Assembly: GCA_023958095.1 (NCBI GenBank)
Contig: JAMLGJ010000007.1
Location: forward strand, 1-64,000
Length of the DNA stretch: 64,000 nucleotides
Reading direction: 5' to 3'
DNA from: Microthrixaceae bacterium
Lineage (GTDB): Bacteria > Actinomycetota > Acidimicrobiia > Acidimicrobiales > Microtrichaceae
The stretch's first letter is position 1; each line of letters opens with the position of its first letter. Below the pieces are notes generated by a model that was not told the DNA's origin, did no database searches, and saw only the letters and a list, made by a program, of their open reading frames with translations. Shown one piece after another: positions 56,798-64,000 of this stretch. The position numbers and the translations under genes were made by a program.

Positions 56798-57721
56798 ATG
56801 GAACCCGGAAGCGCCCATGGAGACCACCGCCCCACCCGAGGTGAGCGTCGCGCGCGGGCCGTGCTCCTCGCTGCGCCGAGGGCGCGCCGGATCGGGGTGG
56901 CGGTCCTGGCCTCGGTGGCGCTCTTCGGAGCCGCATGCTCGGGCGGCTCGGGCGGAGCGGCGACCGGCTCCGAGGAGGACTTCTGCGGGCGGATGGAGGA
57001 ACTGATGCAGCGCGAGGAGCTGGATGTGACCGACAACCCAGCAGCGGCCGAGAAGGCGGCCGGGGAGATGCGACAGCTCGCCCAGGCTGCGCCACCGGAG
57101 GTGGCCGGATCGCTGGAGACCTTCGCCGACGTGATGGACGACCTCGCGGCGCTGGAGGCGGAGGGTGACGATGGGGGCACCGGCGATGGGGGCACCGACG
57201 AGGGAGGCATGGAGGCCTTCGGCGAGATCATGGCGCTCATGTTCGATCCCGAGTTCATCGAGGCGGGAACCAACCTCTCGGAGTACCTGGTCGAGCAGTG
57301 CGGATTCGACCCGGAGACGGTCGACCAGCAGTTCGGCACGGCCGGTGGTTTCGGGGACGGTACGGACCCCGAGGGCGAACCCGGTGCTGGGTTCGAAACC
57401 GAGTTCGGCGACGACTTCGGAAGCGAGGGCGAGATCTCCCTGGACGACGTGGACGCCGTCGAGCAGGCGCATTCCGAGGAGTCCTGGAGTTCCAAGGTCG
57501 TCTCGACCCTGGTGAGTGCGTCCTCGGTGGAGATCATGGGCCGGGGCCCCGACGACGAGTACATCGACTCCGAACCGATGAGTGAGGCCGAGGCCCTGCA
57601 GGCGTGCGAGGCGCTCCGCGACGCCTTCGCGGGAGAGCATCCCGACCTCGAGGTGCGGGTCGGCAACGGCGAGACCACGCTGGTGGAGGGCACCGCCACG
57701 GACAGCTGCGCCGCGGTCTGA
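56798..57721 (+). CDS. Predicted lipoprotein, unknown
   Basis: 307 aa. Arg-rich N-terminus, hydrophobic segment and lipobox GAAC (Cys47), so likely lipid-anchored outside. The mature part is strongly acidic with a helical region (FCGRMEELMQREE and EKAAGEMRQLAQAAPPEVAGSLETFADVMDDLAALEAE), a Gly/Asp linker, and a C-terminal domain (ALQACEALRDAFAGEHPDLEVRVGNGETTLVEG) that could form a small alpha/beta fold. No family recognised. Confidence 0.75.
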   Translation: MEPGSAHGDHRPTRGERRARAVLLAAPRARRIGVAVLASVALFGAACSGGSGGAATGSEEDFCGRMEELMQREELDVTDNPAAAEKAAGEMRQLAQAAPPEVAGSLETFADVMDDLAALEAEGDDGGTGDGGTDEGGMEAFGEIMALMFDPEFIEAGTNLSEYLVEQCGFDPETVDQQFGTAGGFGDGTDPEGEPGAGFETEFGDDFGSEGEISLDDVDAVEQAHSEESWSSKVVSTLVSASSVEIMGRGPDDEYIDSEPMSEAEALQACEALRDAFAGEHPDLEVRVGNGETTLVEGTATDSCAAV

Positions 57722-57752
57722 CCGGCGCCTCGTCACCGCCGCGGTGGGCGCC

Positions 57753-57758
57753 TAGATT
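57753..57758 (+). promoter_or_regulatory. Candidate -10 box for the histidine phosphatase gene
   Basis: TAGATT, 9 nt before ATG 57768. Confidence 0.4.
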
Positions 57759-57767
57759 CGGGCTGCT

Positions 57768-58544
57768 ATGAGCGACACCGATCGCGTCCGCCCCGACGGA
57801 CGACCACGAGGAGCCTCCGGCACACCGCAGGGAGGCCCGGGCGAGTCCCCAGTGGACCGCTTCGAGGCCGATGGCAGCGTGCCCCAGAGGCGCTTCACGC
57901 CCCCGGAGGGTTCCACCACGGTCTACCTGGTGCGCCATGGCGCCACCGAGGCAGCCCACCCCGACCGGCCCTTCGAGACCCGCGACGGCCACGGCGACCC
58001 CGCCCTGGCTCCCGAGGGCGTCGCCCAGGCCGAGGCCCTCGGGAGGCGGCTGGTCGCGGAGCACGAGGTTCGGCCCTTCTCGGCCATCTACGTGACGACG
58101 CTGCGGCGCACACTGCAGACGGCGTCCCCCCTGCTGTCCGCCACGGGCATGACCCACGCGGTGGAGCCCGACCTGCGGGAGGTGCACCTGGGGGAGTACG
58201 AGGGTGGACTCCTGCGGCTCCGGGGAGCCGAGGGTGATCCGCTGGTGCGTGAGGTCTACACGCAGGAACGCTGGGACGTGATCCCCGGTGCGGAGAGCTG
58301 GACGTCATTCCAGGGCAGGTGCGTCTCCGCGATCGAACGGATCGCGAAGGCCCACAGCGGGCAGAGGGTGCTCACCGTGGTGCACGGCGGGGTGATCGGT
58401 GCCGTGTTGGCCCATGTGGCCCAGTCACGCAACTTCGCGTTCATCGGGGCGGAGAACTCCTCGGTGTCCGAGATCGTCCACCTGCCCGATCCCTTCGACC
58501 GGTGGATGCTGAGGCGTTTCAACGACGTCACGCACCTCGACTGA
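57768..58544 (+). CDS. Histidine phosphatase (phosphoglycerate-mutase-like)
   Basis: 258 aa. Catalytic pattern LVRHGATEA near residue 51 (the RHG nucleophilic His), EVHLGEYEGG with the acid Glu, and VVHGGVIGAVLAH with the second His. A typical PhoE/CobC-like phosphatase, possibly of sugar phosphates or other small esters; no pathway context. The first 45 residues are Pro/Gly-rich and disordered. A 49-bp palindrome follows 25 bp after the stop. Confidence 0.9.
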   Translation: MSDTDRVRPDGRPRGASGTPQGGPGESPVDRFEADGSVPQRRFTPPEGSTTVYLVRHGATEAAHPDRPFETRDGHGDPALAPEGVAQAEALGRRLVAEHEVRPFSAIYVTTLRRTLQTASPLLSATGMTHAVEPDLREVHLGEYEGGLLRLRGAEGDPLVREVYTQERWDVIPGAESWTSFQGRCVSAIERIAKAHSGQRVLTVVHGGVIGAVLAHVAQSRNFAFIGAENSSVSEIVHLPDPFDRWMLRRFNDVTHLD

Positions 58545-58569
58545 AGCCGCTGCCCCCCCACCCACTCCC

Positions 58570-58618
58570 GAACTGATCGTCGTGGTGCCCGACATGTCGG
58601 CACCACGACGATCAGTTC
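58570..58618. repeat. 49-bp palindrome, copy 3
   Basis: Perfect 20-bp arms; loop CGACATGTC, matching copies 1 and 2 read in the other direction apart from one base. It lies between convergent genes, and its last 7 bases are the final codons and stop (58612-58614) of the beta-lactamase-family gene. It may act as a bidirectional transcription stop. Confidence 0.9.
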
Positions 58619-59781
58619 GCCGGGGGGAGCACCTCGGATGCCCGGGTCGCGATCGCCGCGGTGCGCCTCGCCTCGTGGATGAAGTCGCGCTCCACCGCCG
58701 AGGTGCAGAACGCGAACGACATGCCCGTTTCGGGGTCGGCCCAGGCGATCTGGCCCGCTGCTCCGTTGTGCCCGAAGGCACGCGGTGACACCCGGTGCCC
58801 CATCCCCCGCAGCGCCGAGTGGCCGTCGTCCCCGGCCAGCACCAGACCCAGGGTGCGGTTGGCCGGGATGCCCCTGAGGGGGTCGACCAGATCGCAGTAC
58901 ACCTCTGCGGTGCCCGCCGCGAGCACCTCCGGGCTCCACAGCCCGAGCGGGTCGTGCAGCAGGTGCTGGTACAGCAGGGCGATGGACGCAGCGTCGGAGA
59001 CCGCACCGCCTCCGGGCACCCCGACCCGGCGCACATCCGGCGAGTTGAACGCCAGCAACACCTCGGGGGTCACCTCGCCGAGGTCCACCTCGGAGGTCCC
59101 GAACACCTCCTGCAGCTCCGCAGGACCGGGTGCCTCCCCGACGGTGACCAGCTCTGCGACCTCTGCATCCGCGGCGTCCGCACCCCCCAGGTGCATCCCG
59201 TCGAGGCCGAGGGGCTCGAGCAGGCGTTCCCTCACGACGTCTCGGTAGTCGCGCCCTTCGACCACCTCGACCATCTCCGCGATCACCCAGTGAGCGGAGG
59301 TGGCGTGGTACTCGAAGCGCTCACCGGGCGGGTACTGCAGGCGCCAACGGGCGAACTGCTCATGGCGACCCTCCCTCGTGTTCCAGCGCGGGGGTCCCAG
59401 CGGGGCGTAGGGGAAGCCGCCGGTGTGGGTCAGGAGGTGCCGCAGGGTCACTCCCTCGGCGGCGGCGAAGCTGGGAACCAGCTCCCGGACCTCCGTGCCC
59501 ACCTCCAGGGTGCGTTCGTCCAGCAGCTGCCAGACGGTGGCTGCCATCAGCGCCTTGGTCACCGAGAACACCGAGTAGTGGGTTCCCGGTGTCGAGGAAC
59601 CGAAGTCCCGGGTGTGCACGACGTCCCCGTCGAGCCCGATCGCGAGCTGGGCGGTCGGGAGGCGACCTGCGTCCACCTCGCGCTGGATGCGCTCGTGCAA
59701 CCCGGTGAGCATGTCGGGGTCGAGTCGGGCGACCGGACCGGTCGGAGCCTCGCCGGTCGAGGGGTTCGCGTCGCTGGTCAT
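58612..59781 (-). CDS. Serine beta-lactamase-family hydrolase (class C/esterase-like)
   Basis: 389 aa from ATG 59781; a TACGGT box lies 7 nt upstream and no ribosome site. Catalytic SVTK motif in YSVFSVTKALMA, then LLTHTGGFPYAPLG, and a YHA at the usual Y-x-N position (YHATSAHW), as in esterase EstB and related lipase-like members. C-terminal FGHNGAAGQIAWADPETGMSFAF holds the His/Gly-Gly-like motif. No signal peptide, so it is probably cytosolic, which favours an esterase over an antibiotic-resistance role. Stop lies in the palindrome. Confidence 0.9.
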   Translation of the reverse strand: MTSDANPSTGEAPTGPVARLDPDMLTGLHERIQREVDAGRLPTAQLAIGLDGDVVHTRDFGSSTPGTHYSVFSVTKALMAATVWQLLDERTLEVGTEVRELVPSFAAAEGVTLRHLLTHTGGFPYAPLGPPRWNTREGRHEQFARWRLQYPPGERFEYHATSAHWVIAEMVEVVEGRDYRDVVRERLLEPLGLDGMHLGGADAADAEVAELVTVGEAPGPAELQEVFGTSEVDLGEVTPEVLLAFNSPDVRRVGVPGGGAVSDAASIALLYQHLLHDPLGLWSPEVLAAGTAEVYCDLVDPLRGIPANRTLGLVLAGDDGHSALRGMGHRVSPRAFGHNGAAGQIAWADPETGMSFAFCTSAVERDFIHEARRTAAIATRASEVLPPAN

Positions 59782-59788
59782 GTCCCGC

Positions 59789-59794
59789 ACCGTA
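59789..59794 (-). promoter_or_regulatory. Candidate -10 box for the beta-lactamase-family gene
   Basis: TACGGT on the minus strand, 7 nt before ATG 59781. Confidence 0.5.
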
Positions 59795-59879
59795 GCCATG
59801 CGGACGGCTCCGACCCCTCCGGGTGGGCGGTCGGAGCCGCACCCCGGCTCCATAGCAGGCACGGGGGTGCGCAAGGTTC

Positions 59880-59885
59880 TAGGGT
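59880..59885 (+). promoter_or_regulatory. Candidate -10 box for the ferredoxin gene
   Basis: TAGGGT, 7 nt before ATG 59893, no ribosome site. Confidence 0.5.
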
Positions 59886-59892
59886 CGGGTTC

Positions 59893-60084
59893 ATGAAAAT
59901 CGTCATCGACTACGACCTGTGTGAAGCCAATGCGATCTGCATGGCGATCGAGCCGAGCGTGTTCGAGGTGCGCGAGGACGACAACCTGTACATCCTCGAC
60001 GAGGAACCGCCCGAGGAGCTGCGTCCCAAGATGGAGGAAGCCGCCCGTCGGTGTCCCAAGCAGGCGATCAGCATCGAGGGCTGA
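59893..60084 (+). CDS. Small ferredoxin
   Basis: 63 aa. Ligands in DYDLCEANAICMAIEPSVFEV and RRCPKQAISIEG, the single-cluster ferredoxin type that serves cytochrome P450s in actinobacteria; the position usually held by the second Cys is Ala. Its neighbour 65 bp downstream is a ferredoxin reductase, so the two form a redox pair, possibly for the P450 at 47881 or others. Confidence 0.9.
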   Translation: MKIVIDYDLCEANAICMAIEPSVFEVREDDNLYILDEEPPEELRPKMEEAARRCPKQAISIEG

Positions 60085-60149
60085 GCCCCGACGATGGGAG
60101 CTCCTGTTCGCACGGCCTGCACCCGGCCCGGCCGTGGAAGACGCCGCCG

Positions 60150-61379
60150 GTGAAGGCGCTCGTCGTCGCCGGCGCGTCGCTCGGCGGCATGAACACGGTC
60201 CAATCGGCGCGCTCGGCGGGATATGACGGGCCGATCTGCCTGGTCGACCCCTCACCGGTTCTGCCCCACGACAGGCCACCACTGACCAAGCAGGTGCTGG
60301 CAGGGGAGTGGGAACTGGAACGTGCCCGCCAGCCCGTGGCGGACAAGCTCGCAGAGTTCGACGTCGACCTGCGCCTGGGTGTGGCGGCGGAGTCGCTCGA
60401 TGTGGCGGGACTCGCAGTGGGACTCGACGACGGGTCACGCCTGGATGCCTCCGCGGTCGTGCTGGCGACGGGTTCGAGGGCGCGCAGCCTCCCCGACGCG
60501 ACGGCTCCGGGTACCCACACACTGCGAACCGGTGCTGATTGCCTCGCCCTCCGCGGGGAACTCGACCTCCGGCCCGAACGCGTCGTGGTGATCGGTGCGG
60601 GGTTCATCGGCGCAGAGGTCGCCGCGACCTGCCGGAGCCGCGGCCTGGAGGTGACGATGCTCGAGGCCGACGAGGTGCCTCTCGGGCGTGTGCTGCCGGG
60701 CGGAATGGGCGCCTTCATGGCGGACCTGCACCGCTCCGGGGGCGTCGATGTGCGCCTCGGGGCGCGTCCCGAAGCGATCCTGACCGATGACCACGGGCAC
60801 ACCTCGGGGGTGCGACTTGACGACGGTGAGGTGGTGCCCGCCCGGGTGGTCGTGGTGGGCATCGGTGCGGTACCGGCCGTTGACTGGCTGGCGGGCTCGG
60901 CGCTGTCCCTGCGCAGCCCCGCGGAGGGTGGTGGTGTGGCAACCGACGCCACGCTGCTCGCAGCCCCGGGGGTGGTCGCCGTCGGCGACGTCGCCAGCTG
61001 GCCCAACCCGCTGTTCGACGGTGAGGTGATGCGGGTCGAGCACTGGGAGAACGCGATCGACCAGGGCGCGCACGCGGGCCGGAGAGTCCTCGCGGAGTTG
61101 GATCCGAAGCGCTGGGACAACCCCGGTGGGTTCAGCTCCGTTCCGTGGTTCTGGTCCGACCAGTACGACTCGAAGATCCAGATGGTCGGGCGTGCCCGCC
61201 CGGGTGACGAACCGGTGGTTGTCTCCGGCGCCCCCGGAGAGGACCGCTTCGTGGTGCTCTACCGACGCGGCGGCTGGTGCACCGCAGCGCTCGGACTCAA
61301 CCGCCCGCGCGACCTGGTTCGCGCACGAATGGCGATGTCGGAGTCCCTCGCCTGGGACGGCGTCGCCAGCCTGTTCTGA
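60150..61379 (+). CDS. FAD-dependent ferredoxin reductase
   Basis: 409 aa from GTG 60150. Two Rossmann motifs: VVAGASLGGMNTVQSARSAGYDG at the N-terminus and VVVIGAGFIGAEVAATCRSRGLEVTMLEAD for NAD(P)H. Further blocks: LPHDRPPLTKQVLAG, VLATGSRARSL, VVAVGDVASWPNPLFDG, and WFWSDQYDSKIQMVGRA. The pattern is that of P450/Rieske-linked ferredoxin reductases of the putidaredoxin reductase/BphA4 type. It reduces the ferredoxin encoded just upstream. Confidence 0.92.
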   Translation: MKALVVAGASLGGMNTVQSARSAGYDGPICLVDPSPVLPHDRPPLTKQVLAGEWELERARQPVADKLAEFDVDLRLGVAAESLDVAGLAVGLDDGSRLDASAVVLATGSRARSLPDATAPGTHTLRTGADCLALRGELDLRPERVVVIGAGFIGAEVAATCRSRGLEVTMLEADEVPLGRVLPGGMGAFMADLHRSGGVDVRLGARPEAILTDDHGHTSGVRLDDGEVVPARVVVVGIGAVPAVDWLAGSALSLRSPAEGGGVATDATLLAAPGVVAVGDVASWPNPLFDGEVMRVEHWENAIDQGAHAGRRVLAELDPKRWDNPGGFSSVPWFWSDQYDSKIQMVGRARPGDEPVVVSGAPGEDRFVVLYRRGGWCTAALGLNRPRDLVRARMAMSESLAWDGVASLF

Positions 61380-61389
61380 GGAGGTACTG

Positions 61390-62022
61390 ATGTTCTGGGT
61401 GCTGTTGTTCGCAACGCTGGTCGTGGCGGCCGCCGACTGGGTGGCCGTCGCGCTCGACAAGCGGGCCGCGGAGTACGTCCTGAAGCCACTCACGATGGTG
61501 GTCCTGGTCGCCGCTGCGCTGTCGATGTCGGGACCGGATCCGTCCGCTGCACGCTGGTGGGTGGTCGCAGCCCTGTTGGCGTCCCTCGCCGGCGACGTGT
61601 TCCTCATGCTGGAGGACCGTTTCGTGGCAGGGCTGTCCGCGTTCCTGGTCGCTCACCTGCTCTACATCGGTGCGTTCATCACCATGGGTGTGGAGGCGAT
61701 GCCCTTCGTGCTCGGCGCGGCTCTGGTCGCCGTGCTGGTGCGTGCGCTCGGGGTGAAGATGGTGGTCGCGGCCACCGAGTCCGACCGTTCGTTGGGTGGC
61801 GCCGTGGCGGCGTACCTGGCAGTCATCTCGCTGATGGTCGCCTTCGGCATCGGTACCGCACGCTGGTGGGTGATCGCAGGAGCGCTGCTGTTCTACGCGA
61901 GCGACGCGATGATCGGCTGGAGCCGCTTCGTGGGACCGTTCCCGCAACACCGCGTCGCGATCATGACCACATACCATCTGGGCCAGGTAGGGCTGGTCCT
62001 CGGACTCCTGGGGAGCGCATGA
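61390..62022 (+). CDS. YhhN (TMEM86/lysoplasmalogenase-like) membrane protein
   Basis: 210 aa with a very good ribosome site (GAGGAGGT). About eight hydrophobic helices; KPLTMVVLVAAAL, LLASLAGDVFLMLEDRFVAGLSAFLVAHLLYIGAF and FYASDAMIGWSRF are the YhhN signatures with conserved Lys, Asp, Asp and His residues. Eukaryotic TMEM86 members hydrolyse lysoplasmalogens; the bacterial role is unclear. Stop overlaps the M20 gene start (ATGA). Confidence 0.9.
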   Translation: MFWVLLFATLVVAAADWVAVALDKRAAEYVLKPLTMVVLVAAALSMSGPDPSAARWWVVAALLASLAGDVFLMLEDRFVAGLSAFLVAHLLYIGAFITMGVEAMPFVLGAALVAVLVRALGVKMVVAATESDRSLGGAVAAYLAVISLMVAFGIGTARWWVIAGALLFYASDAMIGWSRFVGPFPQHRVAIMTTYHLGQVGLVLGLLGSA

Positions 62023-63236
62023 GCATCATCGAGGCCAACGACACGATCGTGCAGGACGTCCACCCCGAGGTCGTGGAGCTCCGGCGACGCCTGCACCGCC
62101 ATCCCGAACTCGGGCTCGACCTGCCGCGCACCCAGGCGGCGGTGGTGGAGTTCCTCGAGGGCCTGGGGTTGGAGGTGACCCTCGGAGAGGGACTCAGTTC
62201 GGTCGTGGCCGACCTCGACACCGGCCGACCCGGCCCCACGGTGCTGTTGCGCGGCGACATGGACGCCCTGCCGATGCCCGAGGACACCGGGCTCGAGTTC
62301 GCATCCGAGGTGGATGGCCGGATGCACGCCTGCGGGCACGACGCGCACACGGCGATGCTCGCAGGGGCGGCAAAGGTCCTGAGCGCGGGCCGCGACCGAC
62401 TCCCGGGTCGGATCCGCTTCATGTTCCAGCCCGGCGAGGAGGGCCAGGGCGGTGCACGGGTCATGATCGACGAAGGGGTGCTCGACGGGGTCGATGGCGC
62501 GTTCGCCATCCATGTGACCCCCAACCTGCCCTCGGGCACGATCGGGTACCGCAGCGGCCCCGCTCTCGCCGCCACCGACGAGTTCAGCATCACCTTCAGG
62601 GGTAGGGGCGGACACGCATCCACCCCGCACTGGGCGACCGATCCGGTGCCGGTCGCTGCCGAGGCGGTGCTCGCCCTGCAATCGATGATCACCCGCACCG
62701 TGGACGCGTTCAACCCGGCGGTGCTGACCGTCGCCAGCCTCAGGGCGGGGACCACGAGCAACGTGATCCCGGAGACGGCCGAGCTGGTGGGCACGATCAG
62801 GACCGTCAACGAGCTGGTGCGCCTCGGTGTGGTGGAACGCGTCTCGCAGGTCTGCGAGGGCGTTGCCGCGGCCCACGGCTGCACCGCCGAGGTCGAGATG
62901 GAGGCGGGCTACCCGGTGACGGTCAACCACGCCGGCTTCATCGAGTTGGTCGCTGATGTCGCTGCGACGACGGTCGGACAGGACTCGATGATCGAGCTCC
63001 CCGCCCCGGTCATGGGGGCGGAGGACTTCTCCTACGTCACGGCCAGGGTGCCGGCGGCCATGGCATTCCTCGGTGTGTGCATGCCCGAGGAGCCGAATCC
63101 CCTGGAGGCCCCCGCCTGCCACTCGAACAGGATGATGCTGCACGAGGACGCGATGGCGACCGGAGTGGCGATGCACGTCGCGGTGGCAACGCGGTTCCTG
63201 TCGGACCCACCCGGGTGGCTGCCCGGCGACCGATGA
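62019..63236 (+). CDS. M20D family amidohydrolase
   Basis: 405 aa, ATGA overlaps at both ends. Two-domain metal hydrolase with metal and active-site motifs: LRRRLHRHPELGLDLPRT, LLRGDMDALPM, MHACGHDAHTAMLAGAA, FMFQPGEEGQGGARVMIDEG, a dimerisation domain (about 190-305) and MGAEDFSYV. Family members remove acyl groups from amino acids (hippurate, acetyl-, indole-acetyl-amino acids). The substrate here is unknown. Cytosolic. Confidence 0.93.
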   Translation: MSIIEANDTIVQDVHPEVVELRRRLHRHPELGLDLPRTQAAVVEFLEGLGLEVTLGEGLSSVVADLDTGRPGPTVLLRGDMDALPMPEDTGLEFASEVDGRMHACGHDAHTAMLAGAAKVLSAGRDRLPGRIRFMFQPGEEGQGGARVMIDEGVLDGVDGAFAIHVTPNLPSGTIGYRSGPALAATDEFSITFRGRGGHASTPHWATDPVPVAAEAVLALQSMITRTVDAFNPAVLTVASLRAGTTSNVIPETAELVGTIRTVNELVRLGVVERVSQVCEGVAAAHGCTAEVEMEAGYPVTVNHAGFIELVADVAATTVGQDSMIELPAPVMGAEDFSYVTARVPAAMAFLGVCMPEEPNPLEAPACHSNRMMLHEDAMATGVAMHVAVATRFLSDPPGWLPGDR

Positions 63237-64000
63237 CCTCCGACGCGGCTGGTACGCCACCCGAGCGGGACGAGTGGGCCAGACGCTTCACCCAACAGGC
63301 GGCATCCTGTCGCGAACTCGGATCCGCCCTCTACGCGCGGCTCCTGGAACTCGTCGCGGCGGAGATCCACGCGGGTACCGCCACCTGGGACCTCCTCAGG
63401 CGTTCGGGTCACCTGCGTTTCGGCCAGGCCGCACCGCTCAGGCTCCTGGGGGCCGCACACCGTCTGGCACTGACCGGTGGGGCACCCGAGTGGGCAGAGG
63501 TGCTGCCGAGCTGCGGTGGTTCGGTCCCCGCCAGCGACGAGGCGCTGCTGGTCTCGTGGAGGACCCTGGTGGACCTGCACACCGAGGCGCTGGGTGCCGG
63601 CCTCGAGCGCGAGGTGCAGACCAACGAGGTGGCGCGCGCACCTGCGTTGGCGCTCGCGGTGGCGGAAGCGAGGATGCGCGAGACCCGCTTGGTGGAGTTG
63701 GGCTGTTCAGCAGGGCTGAACCTCAGACTCGACCACTTCGAGATGGACCTCGGCGGGGTGGTGCTGGGCACCTCCGGCTCCGCTGTTCAGCTGCGTCCCG
63801 AGATGAGGCGGGGACTCGGGGGTCTGCGCCACAGCGGCCTGGTGCTGCCGGTGGTGTCCGAACGCGTCGGGATCGATCCCCACCCGGTGGACCCGACGAA
63901 CCCCGAGGGTGCTGCGACGATCCGGTCCTTCATCTGGCCGGACCAGCTCGACCGCCTGGAGCGCATCGACGCGGCGATCGGGATCGCGAGGAGCCATCCG
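63233..64000 (+). CDS. DUF2332 family protein, cut by the window end
   Basis: At least 256 aa from ATG 63233, which overlaps the M20 stop; it runs open to the last base. Typical DUF2332 blocks: RRFTQQAASCRELGSALYARLLELVAAEI, LRLLGAAHRLALTGGAPEWAEVLPSCGG, EVQTNEVARAPALALAVAEA and LVELGCSAGLNLRLDHFEM. The last looks like a methyltransferase-type nucleotide loop, but the activity of the family is unknown. Usual length is about 330-350 aa, so some 80-90 residues are missing. Confidence 0.85.
   Translation, partial: MTSDAAGTPPERDEWARRFTQQAASCRELGSALYARLLELVAAEIHAGTATWDLLRRSGHLRFGQAAPLRLLGAAHRLALTGGAPEWAEVLPSCGGSVPASDEALLVSWRTLVDLHTEALGAGLEREVQTNEVARAPALALAVAEARMRETRLVELGCSAGLNLRLDHFEMDLGGVVLGTSGSAVQLRPEMRRGLGGLRHSGLVLPVVSERVGIDPHPVDPTNPEGAATIRSFIWPDQLDRLERIDAAIGIARSHP

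Noticed and set aside
58612-59781. Antibiotic-resistance beta-lactamase
   Set aside because: No signal peptide, SVTK with YHA instead of a YxN, and no resistance context; an esterase-like member is more likely.
1-64000. tRNA, rRNA, CRISPR, insertion sequence or prophage
   Set aside because: Gaps are short and contain no cloverleaf-like or spaced-repeat pattern, and no transposase, integrase or phage protein was recognised.

Overview
The window is a gene-dense stretch (about 70% G+C, few gaps above 200 bp) of an actinobacterial chromosome, most likely from the class Acidimicrobiia or a close relative. This is inferred from the very high G+C, F420/LLM-type and PPOX-type oxidoreductases, mycofactocin genes, KstR-like operators, a 2-oxoglutarate:ferredoxin oxidoreductase, actinobacterial families (SCO6745-like, DUF2332, DUF2470) and many apparently leaderless genes. 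No rRNA, tRNA, CRISPR, transposase or phage gene was seen. The window starts in an almost pure G/C low-complexity run that looks like a contig end.

Layout. (1) 0.2-6.4 kb: an efflux operon with a membrane protein carrying two DUF5666-like domains, a membrane-fusion protein, a MacB-type ATPase and permease, and a second membrane-fusion protein. (2) 6.6-8.4 kb: an EAL-PAS-GGDEF protein. (3) 8.4-14.7 kb: a YceI/cytochrome c/copper-monooxygenase-like fusion, an OYE-type flavin reductase, a SnoaL-like protein, an LLM F420 oxidoreductase, a DHDPR-like dehydrogenase and a PPOX-like protein. (4) 14.8-17.8 kb: a DUF1800/DUF1501 export pair. (5) 17.9-21.4 kb: enoyl-CoA hydratase, a DHPS-like enzyme behind a 14-codon leader ORF, an SCO6745-like protein and an O-methyltransferase. 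(6) 21.4-23.5 kb: mycofactocin-type FadH/OYE oxidoreductase 2. (7) 23.5-31.8 kb: a heme-iron locus with a lipoprotein, DUF2470, two multi-domain surface proteins, HmuTUV and heme oxygenase. Its two promoters carry the same palindrome. (8) 32-35 kb: KorAB. (9) 35.6-47.6 kb: a mycofactocin region with FadH/OYE 1; on the minus strand etfA-fixC-fixX-etfB-mftE-CDF transporter; divergently, mycofactocin-type SDR, mftF, a fused PhnY/PhnZ-like phosphonate oxygenase and an alkaline-phosphatase-superfamily hydrolase. (10) 47.7-56.6 kb: lipid/steroid-type catabolism with P450 and ferredoxin, alkyl-sulfatase-like MBL protein, two DUF35 proteins, two SCP-x-type thiolases and a KshA-like Rieske oxygenase. 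The DUF35/thiolase operon and the Rieske gene share a KstR-like operator. (11) 56.8-64 kb: a lipoprotein, histidine phosphatase, beta-lactamase-family protein, ferredoxin, ferredoxin reductase, YhhN protein, M20 amidohydrolase and a DUF2332 protein cut by the window end.

How the parts fit. The mycofactocin genes suggest alcohol oxidation by an SDR with electrons passed to a mycofactocin glycoside (MftF and MftE take part in making it), then through EtfAB and FixC/FixX to quinone. That conduit is inferred from gene order. mftABCD are not in the window. The heme locus would bind heme at the surface, import it with HmuTUV and open the ring with HmuO, with iron-responsive control inferred from the palindromes. 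The KstR-like boxes point to a sterol/steroid side-chain and ring degradation programme. Three copies of a 49-bp palindrome lie at gene ends, and at least ten transcription units start with a (T/C)ANNNT box 6-9 nt before the start codon, suggesting widespread leaderless transcription.
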